Positions 14,658 through 23,937 of a stretch of DNA of 26,314 nucleotides are shown piece after piece. Within the stretch, counting starts at the first letter, position 1. Each line of letters opens with the position of its first letter. The notes under the pieces are model-generated. The model worked only from the letters and a program-made list of their open reading frames with translations. It was not told where the DNA came from and searched no databases. The DNA is from Firmicutes bacterium AM31-12AC (GTDB lineage: Bacteria; Bacillota; Clostridia; Lachnospirales; Lachnospiraceae), in NCBI GenBank assembly GCA_003480425.1, contig QUJA01000037.1, positions 1-26,314 of the forward strand, in the 5' to 3' direction. Both the position numbers and the translations under genes were made by a program.

Positions 14658-15599
14658 ATGGAAGACATGGAAGAAATTATAAAAATCAAAGAATCCATAT
14701 CAACGGCAAATAAGTTTCACTCCTCGGAGCTTTTTTATATAGAAGAGGAAAAATTACCATTTTCAGCAGGGGTGTATACTTTGGCAGGGTGTGCAATGCA
14801 CTGGCATCACTCATGGGAAATTTTATGTCAGTTAGAGGGTGAAGCATATGTAAGATTTGGAGGAGAAAAAATTATTTCAAGACCGGGAGATATCACTGTT
14901 ATTTCGGGTGAGGAACCTCATGAAACGGAAAAGATTACCAAGAGGCATAAAATATTATTGTTGCAGTTCCAAATGGAACCAATTTTACCCTATTTTTCTG
15001 TGGCCAAGGAATATCAGCACATTCCAAGCATATTACTAGATCCATTTCGAAAAGTTGGGCATTTTAATTTAAGAAGCAAAAAAGTGGAATCTATTATGTG
15101 GAAAATAGAGGAAGAATATAAAAAGAAGATTTTAGGATATGAGATTAGAATACCTGCATATATTATGGAATTAATAGTATATTTTATGCGAAATGATTAT
15201 ATTTACGTTAAAAGGCCTGAAACGGAAGTTATGGTGGCATTAGAAAAAATTAGGCCAGCTTTGTCTTATGTAGAGGATAATTATAAAAATCATATAGAAT
15301 TGCAAAGCGTGGCAGAATTGTGTTGTATGAGTATATATACATTTTGCAGAGTGTTTAAACAGGCAACGGATTGTACATTTGTAGAGTATTTAAATCATAT
15401 TCGGTTAAAATCGGCAGAAAAATTATTACTTTCCACAAAATTGCCTATTAGTGAAGTGGCATATGAGTCGGGGTTTTCAGGATTGAGTTATTTTAACCGA
15501 AAATTTAAAGAAGTATATTCTATGGGTCCAAGCAAATATCGAAAGATAAGTGGAAATGAAGAATTAAATTGTGAAGGTTATAATCATTCTAGAATCTAA
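14658..15599 (+). CDS. AraC-family regulator of the ABC/phosphorylase cassette
   Basis: About 313 residues. The N-terminal cupin carries HWHHSWEI and RPGDITVISGEEPHE; the C-terminal part has two helix-turn-helix motifs (LQSVAELCCMSIYTFCRVFK and ISEVAYESGFSGLSYFNRKF) and ends with the usual GPSKYRK. It should bind a sugar in the cupin and activate the operon that begins 230 bases downstream in the same direction. An ATG at 14637 in frame has no ribosome site; AGGGAG at 14640-14645 lies 12 bases before the ATG at 14658, which I prefer, though the spacing is long. Intact, unlike the AraC gene at 12755. Base composition is AT-rich like the genes after it. Confidence 0.85.
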   Translation: MEDMEEIIKIKESISTANKFHSSELFYIEEEKLPFSAGVYTLAGCAMHWHHSWEILCQLEGEAYVRFGGEKIISRPGDITVISGEEPHETEKITKRHKILLLQFQMEPILPYFSVAKEYQHIPSILLDPFRKVGHFNLRSKKVESIMWKIEEEYKKKILGYEIRIPAYIMELIVYFMRNDYIYVKRPETEVMVALEKIRPALSYVEDNYKNHIELQSVAELCCMSIYTFCRVFKQATDCTFVEYLNHIRLKSAEKLLLSTKLPISEVAYESGFSGLSYFNRKFKEVYSMGPSKYRKISGNEELNCEGYNHSRI

Positions 15600-15616
15600 A
15601 ATACAGTGGTATATAT

Positions 15617-15663
15617 AAGAGTCGAAAACACAAAATTATTAGTGGTTTTCGACTTATTTTTTT
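15617..15663 (+). terminator. Terminator after the cassette AraC gene
   Basis: AGTCGAAAAC (15620-15629) pairs with GTTTTCGACT (15645-15654), followed by TATTTTTTT. Confidence 0.8.
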
Positions 15664-15681
15664 GAAAATAAAAAACTATCT

Positions 15682-15744
15682 GGCAAAATAGTGCAAAAAT
15701 AAAGCAAAAATGGAATTGAATCAAGAATATAAAATCATTATATT
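15682..15744 (+). promoter_or_regulatory. Promoter and candidate operator of the ABC operon
   Basis: TTGAAT (15716-15721), a 17-bp spacer and TATATT (15739-15744). Just upstream, GGCAAAATA, TGCAAAAAT and AGCAAAAAT start at 15682, 15692 and 15703, three near-direct repeats 10-11 bp apart, on one face of the helix. They are the best candidate site for the cassette AraC regulator. Confidence 0.5.
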
Positions 15745-15825
15745 AAAACTATAAGAGTAAGGAGAATATTAAAAAAAGGCGCCGAGAAGAAAAACAAAAA
15801 AGTATAAGTGTAAAAGGAGGAAAAA

Positions 15826-17091
15826 ATGAAGAGATTAGTTGCAGCATTTTTATGTATGACGATGGTAGGAACAATGACAGCTTGTGGTAGCTCTGAAAAA
15901 GAAAATAATAAAGCAACAGGAGATAAACCAGAAAGTATTAATGTTATTTGTACAACAGATGAAGAAGGTCTTTATGAGTACGCAGGAAAAAAGTATGAAG
16001 AAATGTATGGTGTTAAAGTAAATTTGATTTGTCAGTCCTATGATAGCACGCACGAAAAAATAACTACAACATGGACTGGTGGAGGAGATGCAGATGTTTG
16101 TTATGTAGATATTCCATGGGTTGCAGAATTTGAAAGCAAGGGAGTAACCATAGATTTAAGTGATTATATGGACGAAGATGTGAAAAACAGTTTGATTGAG
16201 AGTTCGTTAAATCAGATGGTTTATAATGGAAAAACAGAAGCAATTCCATTTGCAAATGGTGGAAAATGGATGTTTTATAATAAACAGATGTTAGCAGATG
16301 CTGGATATGAGGAACCACCGAAAACTTGGGACGAATTAAAAGAAATGTCTAAAGATATGATAGACAAAGGTATTTGCAAGTATGGTATTGCGTGGGGAGC
16401 GTCTCAGGCAGAAGGGTTAATTTGTGATCTTACAACTATGATTTACAGTTTTGGAGGAACATGGCAGAAAGAAGATGCTTCATTTGATATTAATAGTGAA
16501 AGTGCAAATGATGCAGTACAGTTTATGTATGATTCAATGCAGGAGGGCTGGGCAGATCCAGCATCAATTACTTATACAGACAGAGATTGTTTAGATCCGT
16601 TCATGGCTGGAGATACCGCATTTGTTATGAATTGGGCTTATGTGTATGGATATGCAAATAATCCAGAAAATTCAACAGTTGCAGGAAATGTAGATATATG
16701 TTTAATGCCTGGAACTGATAAGGCAGAAAGTGCTTCAGTAACTGGCGGTGGTGGATTTGGAGTATTGTCTACGTCAAAACATCCAGATTATGCATATAAA
16801 TATATTGAGCTATTCACTAATGAAGATATTCAGAAATATGCATATGAGAATTATAATGTGTTACCGACAATTGATGCATTATATAAAGATGAGAATCTGG
16901 TGGCTGAACATGAAGAGCTGGCTAAGTTTTATCCACAGTTTGCAACAGCACATCCAAGACCGCAGCTTGCTGATTACAGTGAATGGTCTAATACGGTACA
17001 GCCATTATTCTCAGCAGCACTATCAGGAGCAACTTCAATTGAAGATGCATTAAATCAGGCAGAAGAAGTATCAGAACGTTTTGTGAATTAA
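15826..17091 (+). CDS. ABC sugar-binding lipoprotein (extracellular solute-binding family 1)
   Basis: 421 residues. The N-terminus is a lipoprotein signal: two basic residues, a hydrophobic core and the lipobox MTAC with Cys20 as the lipid anchor, followed by a Ser/Glu/Lys/Asn-rich linker. The mature part has the layout of MalE-type solute-binding proteins, with repeated Trp and acidic residues typical of sugar sites (for example WTGGGDADVCYVD, FANGGKWMFYN and GGTWQ). It should capture an oligosaccharide outside the membrane and deliver it to the two permeases that follow. AAAGGAGG sets the start. A hairpin at 17098-17126 separates it from the permeases, which usually allows more binding protein than permease to be made. 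The ligand is unknown. Confidence 0.9.
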   Translation: MKRLVAAFLCMTMVGTMTACGSSEKENNKATGDKPESINVICTTDEEGLYEYAGKKYEEMYGVKVNLICQSYDSTHEKITTTWTGGGDADVCYVDIPWVAEFESKGVTIDLSDYMDEDVKNSLIESSLNQMVYNGKTEAIPFANGGKWMFYNKQMLADAGYEEPPKTWDELKEMSKDMIDKGICKYGIAWGASQAEGLICDLTTMIYSFGGTWQKEDASFDINSESANDAVQFMYDSMQEGWADPASITYTDRDCLDPFMAGDTAFVMNWAYVYGYANNPENSTVAGNVDICLMPGTDKAESASVTGGGGFGVLSTSKHPDYAYKYIELFTNEDIQKYAYENYNVLPTIDALYKDENLVAEHEELAKFYPQFATAHPRPQLADYSEWSNTVQPLFSAALSGATSIEDALNQAEEVSERFVN

Positions 17092-17097
17092 ATAGAG

Positions 17098-17128
17098 AAT
17101 GGCAGGTAGGTAAGCTTCCTGCCATTTT
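17098..17128 (+). terminator. Intercistronic hairpin between binding protein and permeases
   Basis: AATGGCAGG (17098-17106) pairs with CCTGCCATT (17118-17126), followed only by TTAAAT. It would be a leaky terminator or an mRNA-end stabiliser. Confidence 0.6.
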
Positions 17129-17146
17129 AAATATGAGGGTAAGAAT

Positions 17147-18031
17147 ATGAAGATGAATAAATCAAATATATCACAAGCACGAACTGCGTATGGAATGATT
17201 GCCCCTGCGATGCTGATTATTATGGGTTTAGGATTATTCCCTGCTTTGTTCACACTGTGGTTTAGTTTAAATGATGTAAATCCTGGAAGTCTGGCAATGA
17301 AATTTGTTGGGTTAAAAAATTATACAGAAGTTATGAGTACTAGTGCATTCTGGAACTCTTTAAAAATAACATTATATTTTTCTCTGGTATCAGTTGTTGT
17401 ACAGATTATCATGGGAACATTAGTAAGTTTGCTTTTGAATCAGAATTTCAAAGGAAGAGGTTTTGTACGAGGGATTATTTTGATTCCATGGGCAGTTCCA
17501 ACAATTGTAAATGCAAATTTGTGGAAGTGGATTTTTAATGCGAATGCAGGAGTTTTGAACAAGGTATTATTAAAATTACATTTGATAGATGACAATATAG
17601 TCTGGCTTGGAAGTGGTAAGCTTGCCATTAATATGATTATATTATCGGATACATGGAAAATGCTTCCTCTTGTTATAATAATGCTACTTGCTGGACTTCA
17701 GACCGTTTCTAATGATGCTAAAGAAGCAGCAATTATGGATGGAGCAAATGCATGGCAGAGATTTAAAGCGGTGTATTTTCAAGCATTGAAGCCAATGTAC
17801 ATAGTGGTTCTTGTTTTACGAACAATTCAGACGATTCGAGTTTTCGATATTGTATATTCGTTGACGTCAGGTGGACCAAATGATAGTACACAGGTAATAA
17901 GCTTTTATGCATATCATGAAATCTTTGATTATTTGCATTATGGAAAAGGATCGGCAATATGTGTAATTATAGCAGTTATTATATTGTTATTGAGTATTCT
18001 TTACCTGAAAGCAGGAAAAACGGAGGATTAG
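17147..18031 (+). CDS. ABC sugar permease, MalF/UgpA type
   Basis: 294 residues with six hydrophobic segments, the first at about 15-38. The EAA loop that docks the ATPase is at about 193-216 (EAAIMDGANAWQRFKAVYF). GAGGGTAAG at 17135-17143 precedes the ATG at 17147; an ATG two codons later is also possible. It forms a heterodimer with the permease that starts three bases after its stop codon. No ATP-binding gene lies in this window, so the pair presumably uses a shared MsmK/UgpC-type ATPase encoded elsewhere. Confidence 0.9.
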   Translation: MKMNKSNISQARTAYGMIAPAMLIIMGLGLFPALFTLWFSLNDVNPGSLAMKFVGLKNYTEVMSTSAFWNSLKITLYFSLVSVVVQIIMGTLVSLLLNQNFKGRGFVRGIILIPWAVPTIVNANLWKWIFNANAGVLNKVLLKLHLIDDNIVWLGSGKLAINMIILSDTWKMLPLVIIMLLAGLQTVSNDAKEAAIMDGANAWQRFKAVYFQALKPMYIVVLVLRTIQTIRVFDIVYSLTSGGPNDSTQVISFYAYHEIFDYLHYGKGSAICVIIAVIILLLSILYLKAGKTED

Positions 18032-18034
18032 GAT

Positions 18035-18892
18035 ATGAATCGAATGATAAAAAGAAGAATAGGACGGATATTATTATATTTAGCAGTGACATTATTGTTG
18101 CTTTGGACATTATTGCCAATTATCTGGATGTTCATATCAAGTATTATATCAGAGAATGAATTATTAAGCAGTGACAAAATATTGCCTACATTAATTACAT
18201 GGGAACGATACAAAACATTGCTGTGGGATCAAAATCCAACAAAACAGGTTGAGGTATTTCGAATGGCAATAAAAAACAGTTGTATCGTTGCAGGGGTAAC
18301 AACAATAATCAGTCTTGTATTTGGTGCTGTAGCATCCTACGCGTTTGCAAGATTACATTTTCGGATGAAAAGACCAATGTTATTTGGAGTAATGTTTTTT
18401 CAGCTGTTACCACCAATTGCATTGGTAATACCATATTATATTATGATTAGTCGAATGGGGCTGTTAGATCATTTGGGAACATTAATATTAATTAATACAA
18501 ATGCAGTTCTGGCTTATGTAATCTGGGTTTTGAACGGATATTTTAAATCGGTTCCATTTGAACTTGAAGAAGCAGGAAGAGTAGATGGGTGTAGTTGGAA
18601 TCAAGTGTTTTGGAAAATTATTATGCCAACAGCACTACCAGGATATGTTGCAGTAGGTGTTCTTGCCTTCCTTATGGCATGGGATGAATTTTTGTATGCA
18701 TTAATTTTTACAACATCCAAAACTTCAAAGACGCTAACAGTTGCGGTATCGGAGTTTGGAACAAAGTATGGTATTGATTATGGAATGATGATGACAGCAG
18801 GACTGTTGGCAACGGTTATACCAATGGTATTAGCACTGATTTTTCAACGGTATATCGTAGGCGGACTAACGGCAGGAGCAGTCAAGGGATAA
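18035..18892 (+). CDS. ABC sugar permease, MalG/UgpE type
   Basis: 285 residues with six membrane segments. The EAA loop is at about 178-203 (EEAGRVDGCSWNQVFWKIIM, then PTALPG). A basic N-terminus (NRMIKRRIGR) precedes the first helix, as is usual for the MalG side. The ribosome site CGGAGGATTAG overlaps the end of the previous gene. It pairs with the 17147 permease and is followed after 13 bases by the phosphorylase gene, so uptake and breakdown are co-transcribed. Confidence 0.9.
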   Translation: MNRMIKRRIGRILLYLAVTLLLLWTLLPIIWMFISSIISENELLSSDKILPTLITWERYKTLLWDQNPTKQVEVFRMAIKNSCIVAGVTTIISLVFGAVASYAFARLHFRMKRPMLFGVMFFQLLPPIALVIPYYIMISRMGLLDHLGTLILINTNAVLAYVIWVLNGYFKSVPFELEEAGRVDGCSWNQVFWKIIMPTALPGYVAVGVLAFLMAWDEFLYALIFTTSKTSKTLTVAVSEFGTKYGIDYGMMMTAGLLATVIPMVLALIFQRYIVGGLTAGAVKG

Positions 18893-18905
18893 CAAGGAGT
18901 AAAGT

Positions 18906-21638
18906 ATGGAACACGAATTTAATTGGGAATTTATTGATAAAAATGGAACGTTCATTTGTGAAAATGCTAGCGAAGTGAATCAATTATATTTTCCTATATG
19001 CAATGAGGCTGGAATGAAAGCTTCAGTGACACCTTTTTTAAATGGAGATGCGAAAAAGAATCAAAACGAATTTTTATATCTGCCTGTTTCAGTTGAGGAC
19101 TTACATAACAACCGTTCTGCAAGAAATTTCTGGGTTTATACAAAAGAGCAAGGAGCTTTTTCAGTGGCAGGAAATTCTGCAAAACAGAGAGCAGAGCATT
19201 GTTTTAAGGAGGAAGAAAAAAGGGATAAAGTTGAGTGTGGATTACTTTATCACAGTTTATATTATACAATACCAGAATTGAAATTAAATTGTAGTTTCAC
19301 CACATTTTGTCCGGCAAATGATGACGTAGTAGAAATTAATAGAGTAATTTTGGAAAATTATGGTTCGGAAATTCTAGAATTTGTACCAACAGCAGCATTT
19401 CCTATTTTTGGACGGTCGGCAGATAATTTAAGAGATCATAGACATGCAACTTCATTGATGCAGAGAGTAACAATGGAAAAAAATGGGATTGTTGTAAAGC
19501 CAACGATACATCATGATGAAAGAGGTCATGAACCAAATGATACGAGTTATTTTGTATATGGTTCAGATGAAAATGGGCAGGCACCAGTGGAAATGTTTCC
19601 AACAGTAGAGGAATTTATAGGAAAGGGGGGAACATTGGACTGGCCTGAAACTGTAGTAAAAAATAGTATACCAAAGCATGATTTTACATATCGAAAAGAT
19701 GGTATGGAATGTATTGGTGCAATGCGTTTTGCACAAGTGAGATTAGCACCGGGAGAAAAAATAGAATATATTATTTGTGCTGGAATTACAGAAAAAGAAA
19801 ATTTTAATAAAGAATTTGAAAAGTATAACAGTAAAAAAAAAGTTGAAGTTGCATGGAAGAAAAATGAAGAGTATTGGAATGGAGAAGCAGATAAGATAAA
19901 ATTTCAGGGCAATTCAGACAAGTTTGATGGCTGGCTAAGATGGGTAGGTATACAGCCTGTTTTAAGAAAAATATATGGTTGTTCATTTCTTCCGTACCAT
20001 GATTATGGAAGAGGGGGGCGCGGATGGAGAGATTTGTGGCAGGATTATCTGACTTTACTGTTGCAAAATCCAATGTCAGTTCGCAGCGCTTTTGTTCATA
20101 ATATGAAAGGTGTTAGGCTGGATGGAAGTAATGCGACTATTATATTAGAAGGAAATGGTAATTTTCAGGCAGATAGAAACAAAATCTCTCGAGTTTGGAT
20201 GGATCATGGTGTTTGGCCATTATTTACACTACTATTATATATCAATCAAACAGGAGATATTTCCATTTTAGATGAAGAGGTGACATATTGGAAAGATGCA
20301 CAAATAGAGAGAGCGAAAAATATCGATATAAACTGGAAAAAAGAAGATGGAAATAATCAAAAGACGAAGAATGATATATGCTATGTAGGAACAATATTAG
20401 AACATTTGATTTTAGAAAACTTGATTTGTAGCTTAAATATTGGAGAACATGGGAATATAAAACTTGAAGATGGGGATTGGAATGACCAATTGGATATGGC
20501 TTCAGATAAAGGAGAAACAATACCATTTACAGCTTTTTATGGAAAAAATATGTGTGATATAGCAGATTTGTTAGAAATTCAAATGGAGAAAGAAGAAAGG
20601 AAAACGATTTCTGTATTTGAAGAAATGGAAATATTGCTTGATGGATTAACTGAAGAGTCTCAAAAAGAAATGGAAGTGTTAAAAAAATATTATGAACGCA
20701 TAAGATATGGAATAAGTGGGGAAAAGAAAGAAATACCAATTTTGCAATTAGAAGCTATGTTGCGTCGAAAAGGAAAACAATTATTGCAACAAGTACGTGA
20801 AAATGAATGGATTGAATTATCGTCAAAAGAAGGTTTTTTTAATGGTTATTATAACAATGATGGAAAGAGAGTAGATGGAATTTTTACAGATGGAAAATTA
20901 AGATTTGGATTGACAGCCCAGACCTTTTCTGTTATGTCAGGGGCGGCAACAGATGAGCAGATTCAAAAAATAATACATGCTGTAAATAATTATCTTCCAG
21001 ATGAAAATACTGGAGGAATTAGATTGACTTTACCGTTGGGAGATAATACTTGGAATTTTGGTAGAGGATTTGCACTTATTTATGGAGAGAAAGAAAACGG
21101 TGGTATGTTTAGCCATATGACAACCATGTATGCTTATGCATTATATAGTAGAGGATATGCAAAGGAAGGTTATAAAGTTCTAAAATCCATTTATGAACTT
21201 TCTACAAATACTAAAATAGCACAAATATATCCTGGTGTACCAGAATATATCAGCAGCAGAGGAAGGGGGATGTATTCTTATGTCACGGGTGCGGGAAGTT
21301 GGACAATTTTTCTGATGTTAACACAAGTATATGGAATACGAGGAAAACTTGGAGATTTATTAATAGAACCCAAACTTGTAAAGGAACAGTATGATATAGG
21401 AGACGTTTTGACGGTAGACATGTTATTTATGGAAAAAGAAGTTAGTATTTATTTTTATAATAGAAAACGTTTAGATTATGGAAAATATCAGTTGGGTGAA
21501 CTTAGTATAAATGGAGAAGTGTGGAAGAAACAGATAAATAGCACAGCTGTTGTACTGCATCAGTCTGAATTAGAAGAAAAACTAGTAACAGGTAGAAAAA
21601 ATAAAATTTGTATTGAATTAGAAGAAAGGAAGCGATGA
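18906..21638 (+). CDS. GH94-like (cellobiose phosphorylase type) enzyme
   Basis: 910 residues with the glycosyltransferase-36/GH94 layout: an N-terminal beta-sandwich (about 1-310), a helical linker and an alpha/alpha barrel. Motifs: GRGGRGWRDLWQDYL near 362-376, GDWNDQ with the probable general-acid Asp527, ENGGMFSHMTTMYAYAL near 735-751 and GMYSYVTGAGSW near 787-798, the last two in the regions that bind phosphate in GH94. Such enzymes split beta-linked disaccharides with phosphate to give a sugar 1-phosphate. The sequence is clearly off the cellobiose type (GRGGRGWRD in place of GFRD, and DWNDQ in place of DWNDG), with a Lys/Glu-rich insertion near 560-640, so the substrate may be new. No signal peptide. 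AAGGAG just upstream sets the start. Confidence 0.75.
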   Translation: MEHEFNWEFIDKNGTFICENASEVNQLYFPICNEAGMKASVTPFLNGDAKKNQNEFLYLPVSVEDLHNNRSARNFWVYTKEQGAFSVAGNSAKQRAEHCFKEEEKRDKVECGLLYHSLYYTIPELKLNCSFTTFCPANDDVVEINRVILENYGSEILEFVPTAAFPIFGRSADNLRDHRHATSLMQRVTMEKNGIVVKPTIHHDERGHEPNDTSYFVYGSDENGQAPVEMFPTVEEFIGKGGTLDWPETVVKNSIPKHDFTYRKDGMECIGAMRFAQVRLAPGEKIEYIICAGITEKENFNKEFEKYNSKKKVEVAWKKNEEYWNGEADKIKFQGNSDKFDGWLRWVGIQPVLRKIYGCSFLPYHDYGRGGRGWRDLWQDYLTLLLQNPMSVRSAFVHNMKGVRLDGSNATIILEGNGNFQADRNKISRVWMDHGVWPLFTLLLYINQTGDISILDEEVTYWKDAQIERAKNIDINWKKEDGNNQKTKNDICYVGTILEHLILENLICSLNIGEHGNIKLEDGDWNDQLDMASDKGETIPFTAFYGKNMCDIADLLEIQMEKEERKTISVFEEMEILLDGLTEESQKEMEVLKKYYERIRYGISGEKKEIPILQLEAMLRRKGKQLLQQVRENEWIELSSKEGFFNGYYNNDGKRVDGIFTDGKLRFGLTAQTFSVMSGAATDEQIQKIIHAVNNYLPDENTGGIRLTLPLGDNTWNFGRGFALIYGEKENGGMFSHMTTMYAYALYSRGYAKEGYKVLKSIYELSTNTKIAQIYPGVPEYISSRGRGMYSYVTGAGSWTIFLMLTQVYGIRGKLGDLLIEPKLVKEQYDIGDVLTVDMLFMEKEVSIYFYNRKRLDYGKYQLGELSINGEVWKKQINSTAVVLHQSELEEKLVTGRKNKICIELEERKR

Positions 21639-21642
21639 TGTA

Positions 21643-23937
21643 ATGGAACTTAAATTTCCGCTGGGATTAGAAAAAAAAGAAGTTTTAATAGAAAGAAATG
21701 GAATAAAAATTGAAGCACCATGGCCGGTTCAGATTCAAATTTTAAAGGGAAGAAATAAGAAAGCAAAGTATGATATTATAAGAAATGAAAAAAATACATA
21801 TATTGCAGAAGCAGAAGTAGAAGTAAATAAAAAGAATAGATTCCACATTACTGATATATGGGAAGAAAATTTAAATAGTATAAAATTGAGCAGAAAGGTG
21901 ACTTGCATTTTAGCAGAAGCGGAGACCGCTATCAGGGTATCCACGGAATTTCATTGTGGAGCAAAACAAGCAAAGAACTTTGAAGATTATCAATTTGTAA
22001 TACCAGGTGCTTTTTATAATAAGAACGATACAGATCAGGATGGGCAGGACGACTATCTTGGAACTTTTGAACAAGATTATAAGGATGATAGAAATCCTAA
22101 TTTGTCAGTCACAGGATTTTCAAAAAAAGACAAACAGTTTATTTCATTAATCCGAGCAGATATTCCAAAACTTGATACTACAATAACTAGAAAACAGATA
22201 GAGGAAAGACATTTCATTCATAACACAGATATTGGATCACTTGGAATTGCACCATCTGCAAACAGAATGGAAGAATTTTTACTGCGTTGTGATTATCCGT
22301 TTTATGAGAGAAATTCATTTTGTTTGAATGTAGATGGATCGGAGTGGGCTGCATATCGAAAGATAAAGCAGGGAGAAGAATTGGAGGTTTCATATATTCT
22401 ACTGTTTGGGGAAGCTGAAAATCTGACGGAAGCATCATGGAAGACGAGTACATTTCAGATGGAAAGAATTCTTGATGATAATATAAAACATCCGTTTAGT
22501 TTAGAAGAGACTATACCATATAGAAGAGAATTATTACATAATAGTTTTAGAGATTTTCCAGAAAAAAAGAATCATCCATGCGGTTATGTATGTCATTTCT
22601 CACCGAGAGAAAATTATGGGAATCAAAACGTGTTGGAATATGGATTCTCAGGGAATCAGACGATGATTTGCTATGAAATGCTTCGAGGGACAGAAGAAAC
22701 AGAAAATGAAGAATATAGAGAACGAGCATTAAAAACAATACAATTTTTTGTGGAACACTGTATTGCAGAGAGTGGTCTGCCAAATGCAATGTATAGTGTA
22801 GAAAAAGAAGATTTTGTATATTGGTGGACAGGGGTATTAATGCCATTTCAGTATTCAGAAAATAGGGAAGAATTAGAAAAATTTTTAGGGAATCAGGTTG
22901 TAGGTGCAATGATTGGAATTGCAGAAAAATTAAAGGGAACAAAAGGAAATTATTGCCGGACTATGACAGAGGCGATGTATTATTTAATGCTCTGTTTTCT
23001 TGAGGAAAAGGAGAATGGAACTTTACACAAAGACTGGGTAGATGTGGTAGTAGCTTTTTGTGATAAAATGATTGAAATTCAGAATGCAGATGGTTCTTGG
23101 TATCGGGCATATACGATGGAAGGTGTTCCAATGACATATCCAGAAGAATGGTTTGGAAGTAATGTTATTGAACAAGGCTCAGGAACAATTTTCCCAGGAG
23201 AAGTATTAGCGTTAGTACATGAATATACAGGTAATGAGAAGTATAGGAGTGCATTGTGTAAAGCAGCTGACTTTATAATGAAGTATTATGTAGAAGATGT
23301 TTTATATCTGGGAGGGTTAAATGATACAACACATAAAAAGTCTGTAAAAATAGATGCTGTTGGAGTAATGTATAATATGCGGACATTGTTGTTGGCTTAT
23401 GAAACAACAAAAAAAGAACGATATTTATATGGAGCAAAATCAGCAGCACAGATTCTTGCATCATGGACTTATCTTTGGAATATTCCGTTTGATGAAAATA
23501 CACTTTTAGGAAAGAATGGTTTTGGAACGACTGGATGGGCTGGATGTGATGTTATTCCTGGGTGTAGCTATGTGGATGATGAATTTGTAGAGTTTGTACC
23601 GGATTTAATGAGAATTGCAGAGTATAGCAGGAATAAGCAGCTAGCTATCTTGGGGAAAATTGTGACATTAGGAATGCAACATGGTTTATCTATGCCTCAA
23701 AGAATGTATGGATATACGATGCCTGGTATTCAGTGTGAAGGATTTTTAACATCTCTATGGCTTTCAGATACAGAAGATTTAGAATTTTCCGGTGCCGTGG
23801 CAAAAAATAAAGGTGATGATAATGATACTTGTAACGGATTGATAAACGGGCAGGCACTTTACAATCTTGATTCATTAAAAAGAAGATATTATACGTTAGA
23901 TTTTGATAAAATAATTGAGCAGGTTTTTGCAGAGTAA
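21643..23937 (+). CDS. Uncharacterised protein, probably an alpha/alpha-barrel glycan-active enzyme
   Basis: 764 residues that I cannot assign to a named family. The N-terminal ~280 residues look beta-rich. Residues about 300-700 show the alternating helices and short motifs of alpha/alpha toroid enzymes: QNADGSWYRAY near 487-497, EEWFGSNVIEQGSGTIFPGE near 506-525 and TTGWAGCDVIPGCSYVDDEF near 628-647. A DTDQDGQDD run (129-137) resembles a calcium-binding loop. There is no signal peptide, so it is cytoplasmic. AAAGGAAG inside the end of the phosphorylase gene drives translation, and only four bases separate the genes. By context it acts on the imported sugar before or after phosphorolysis (hydrolase, lyase or epimerase). 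It is the last gene of the operon. Confidence 0.6.
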   Translation: MELKFPLGLEKKEVLIERNGIKIEAPWPVQIQILKGRNKKAKYDIIRNEKNTYIAEAEVEVNKKNRFHITDIWEENLNSIKLSRKVTCILAEAETAIRVSTEFHCGAKQAKNFEDYQFVIPGAFYNKNDTDQDGQDDYLGTFEQDYKDDRNPNLSVTGFSKKDKQFISLIRADIPKLDTTITRKQIEERHFIHNTDIGSLGIAPSANRMEEFLLRCDYPFYERNSFCLNVDGSEWAAYRKIKQGEELEVSYILLFGEAENLTEASWKTSTFQMERILDDNIKHPFSLEETIPYRRELLHNSFRDFPEKKNHPCGYVCHFSPRENYGNQNVLEYGFSGNQTMICYEMLRGTEETENEEYRERALKTIQFFVEHCIAESGLPNAMYSVEKEDFVYWWTGVLMPFQYSENREELEKFLGNQVVGAMIGIAEKLKGTKGNYCRTMTEAMYYLMLCFLEEKENGTLHKDWVDVVVAFCDKMIEIQNADGSWYRAYTMEGVPMTYPEEWFGSNVIEQGSGTIFPGEVLALVHEYTGNEKYRSALCKAADFIMKYYVEDVLYLGGLNDTTHKKSVKIDAVGVMYNMRTLLLAYETTKKERYLYGAKSAAQILASWTYLWNIPFDENTLLGKNGFGTTGWAGCDVIPGCSYVDDEFVEFVPDLMRIAEYSRNKQLAILGKIVTLGMQHGLSMPQRMYGYTMPGIQCEGFLTSLWLSDTEDLEFSGAVAKNKGDDNDTCNGLINGQALYNLDSLKRRYYTLDFDKIIEQVFAE

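Noticed and set aside
22027..22053. Dockerin or cellulosome link in the 764-residue protein
   Set aside because: Only one acidic run, no paired repeat and no signal peptide.
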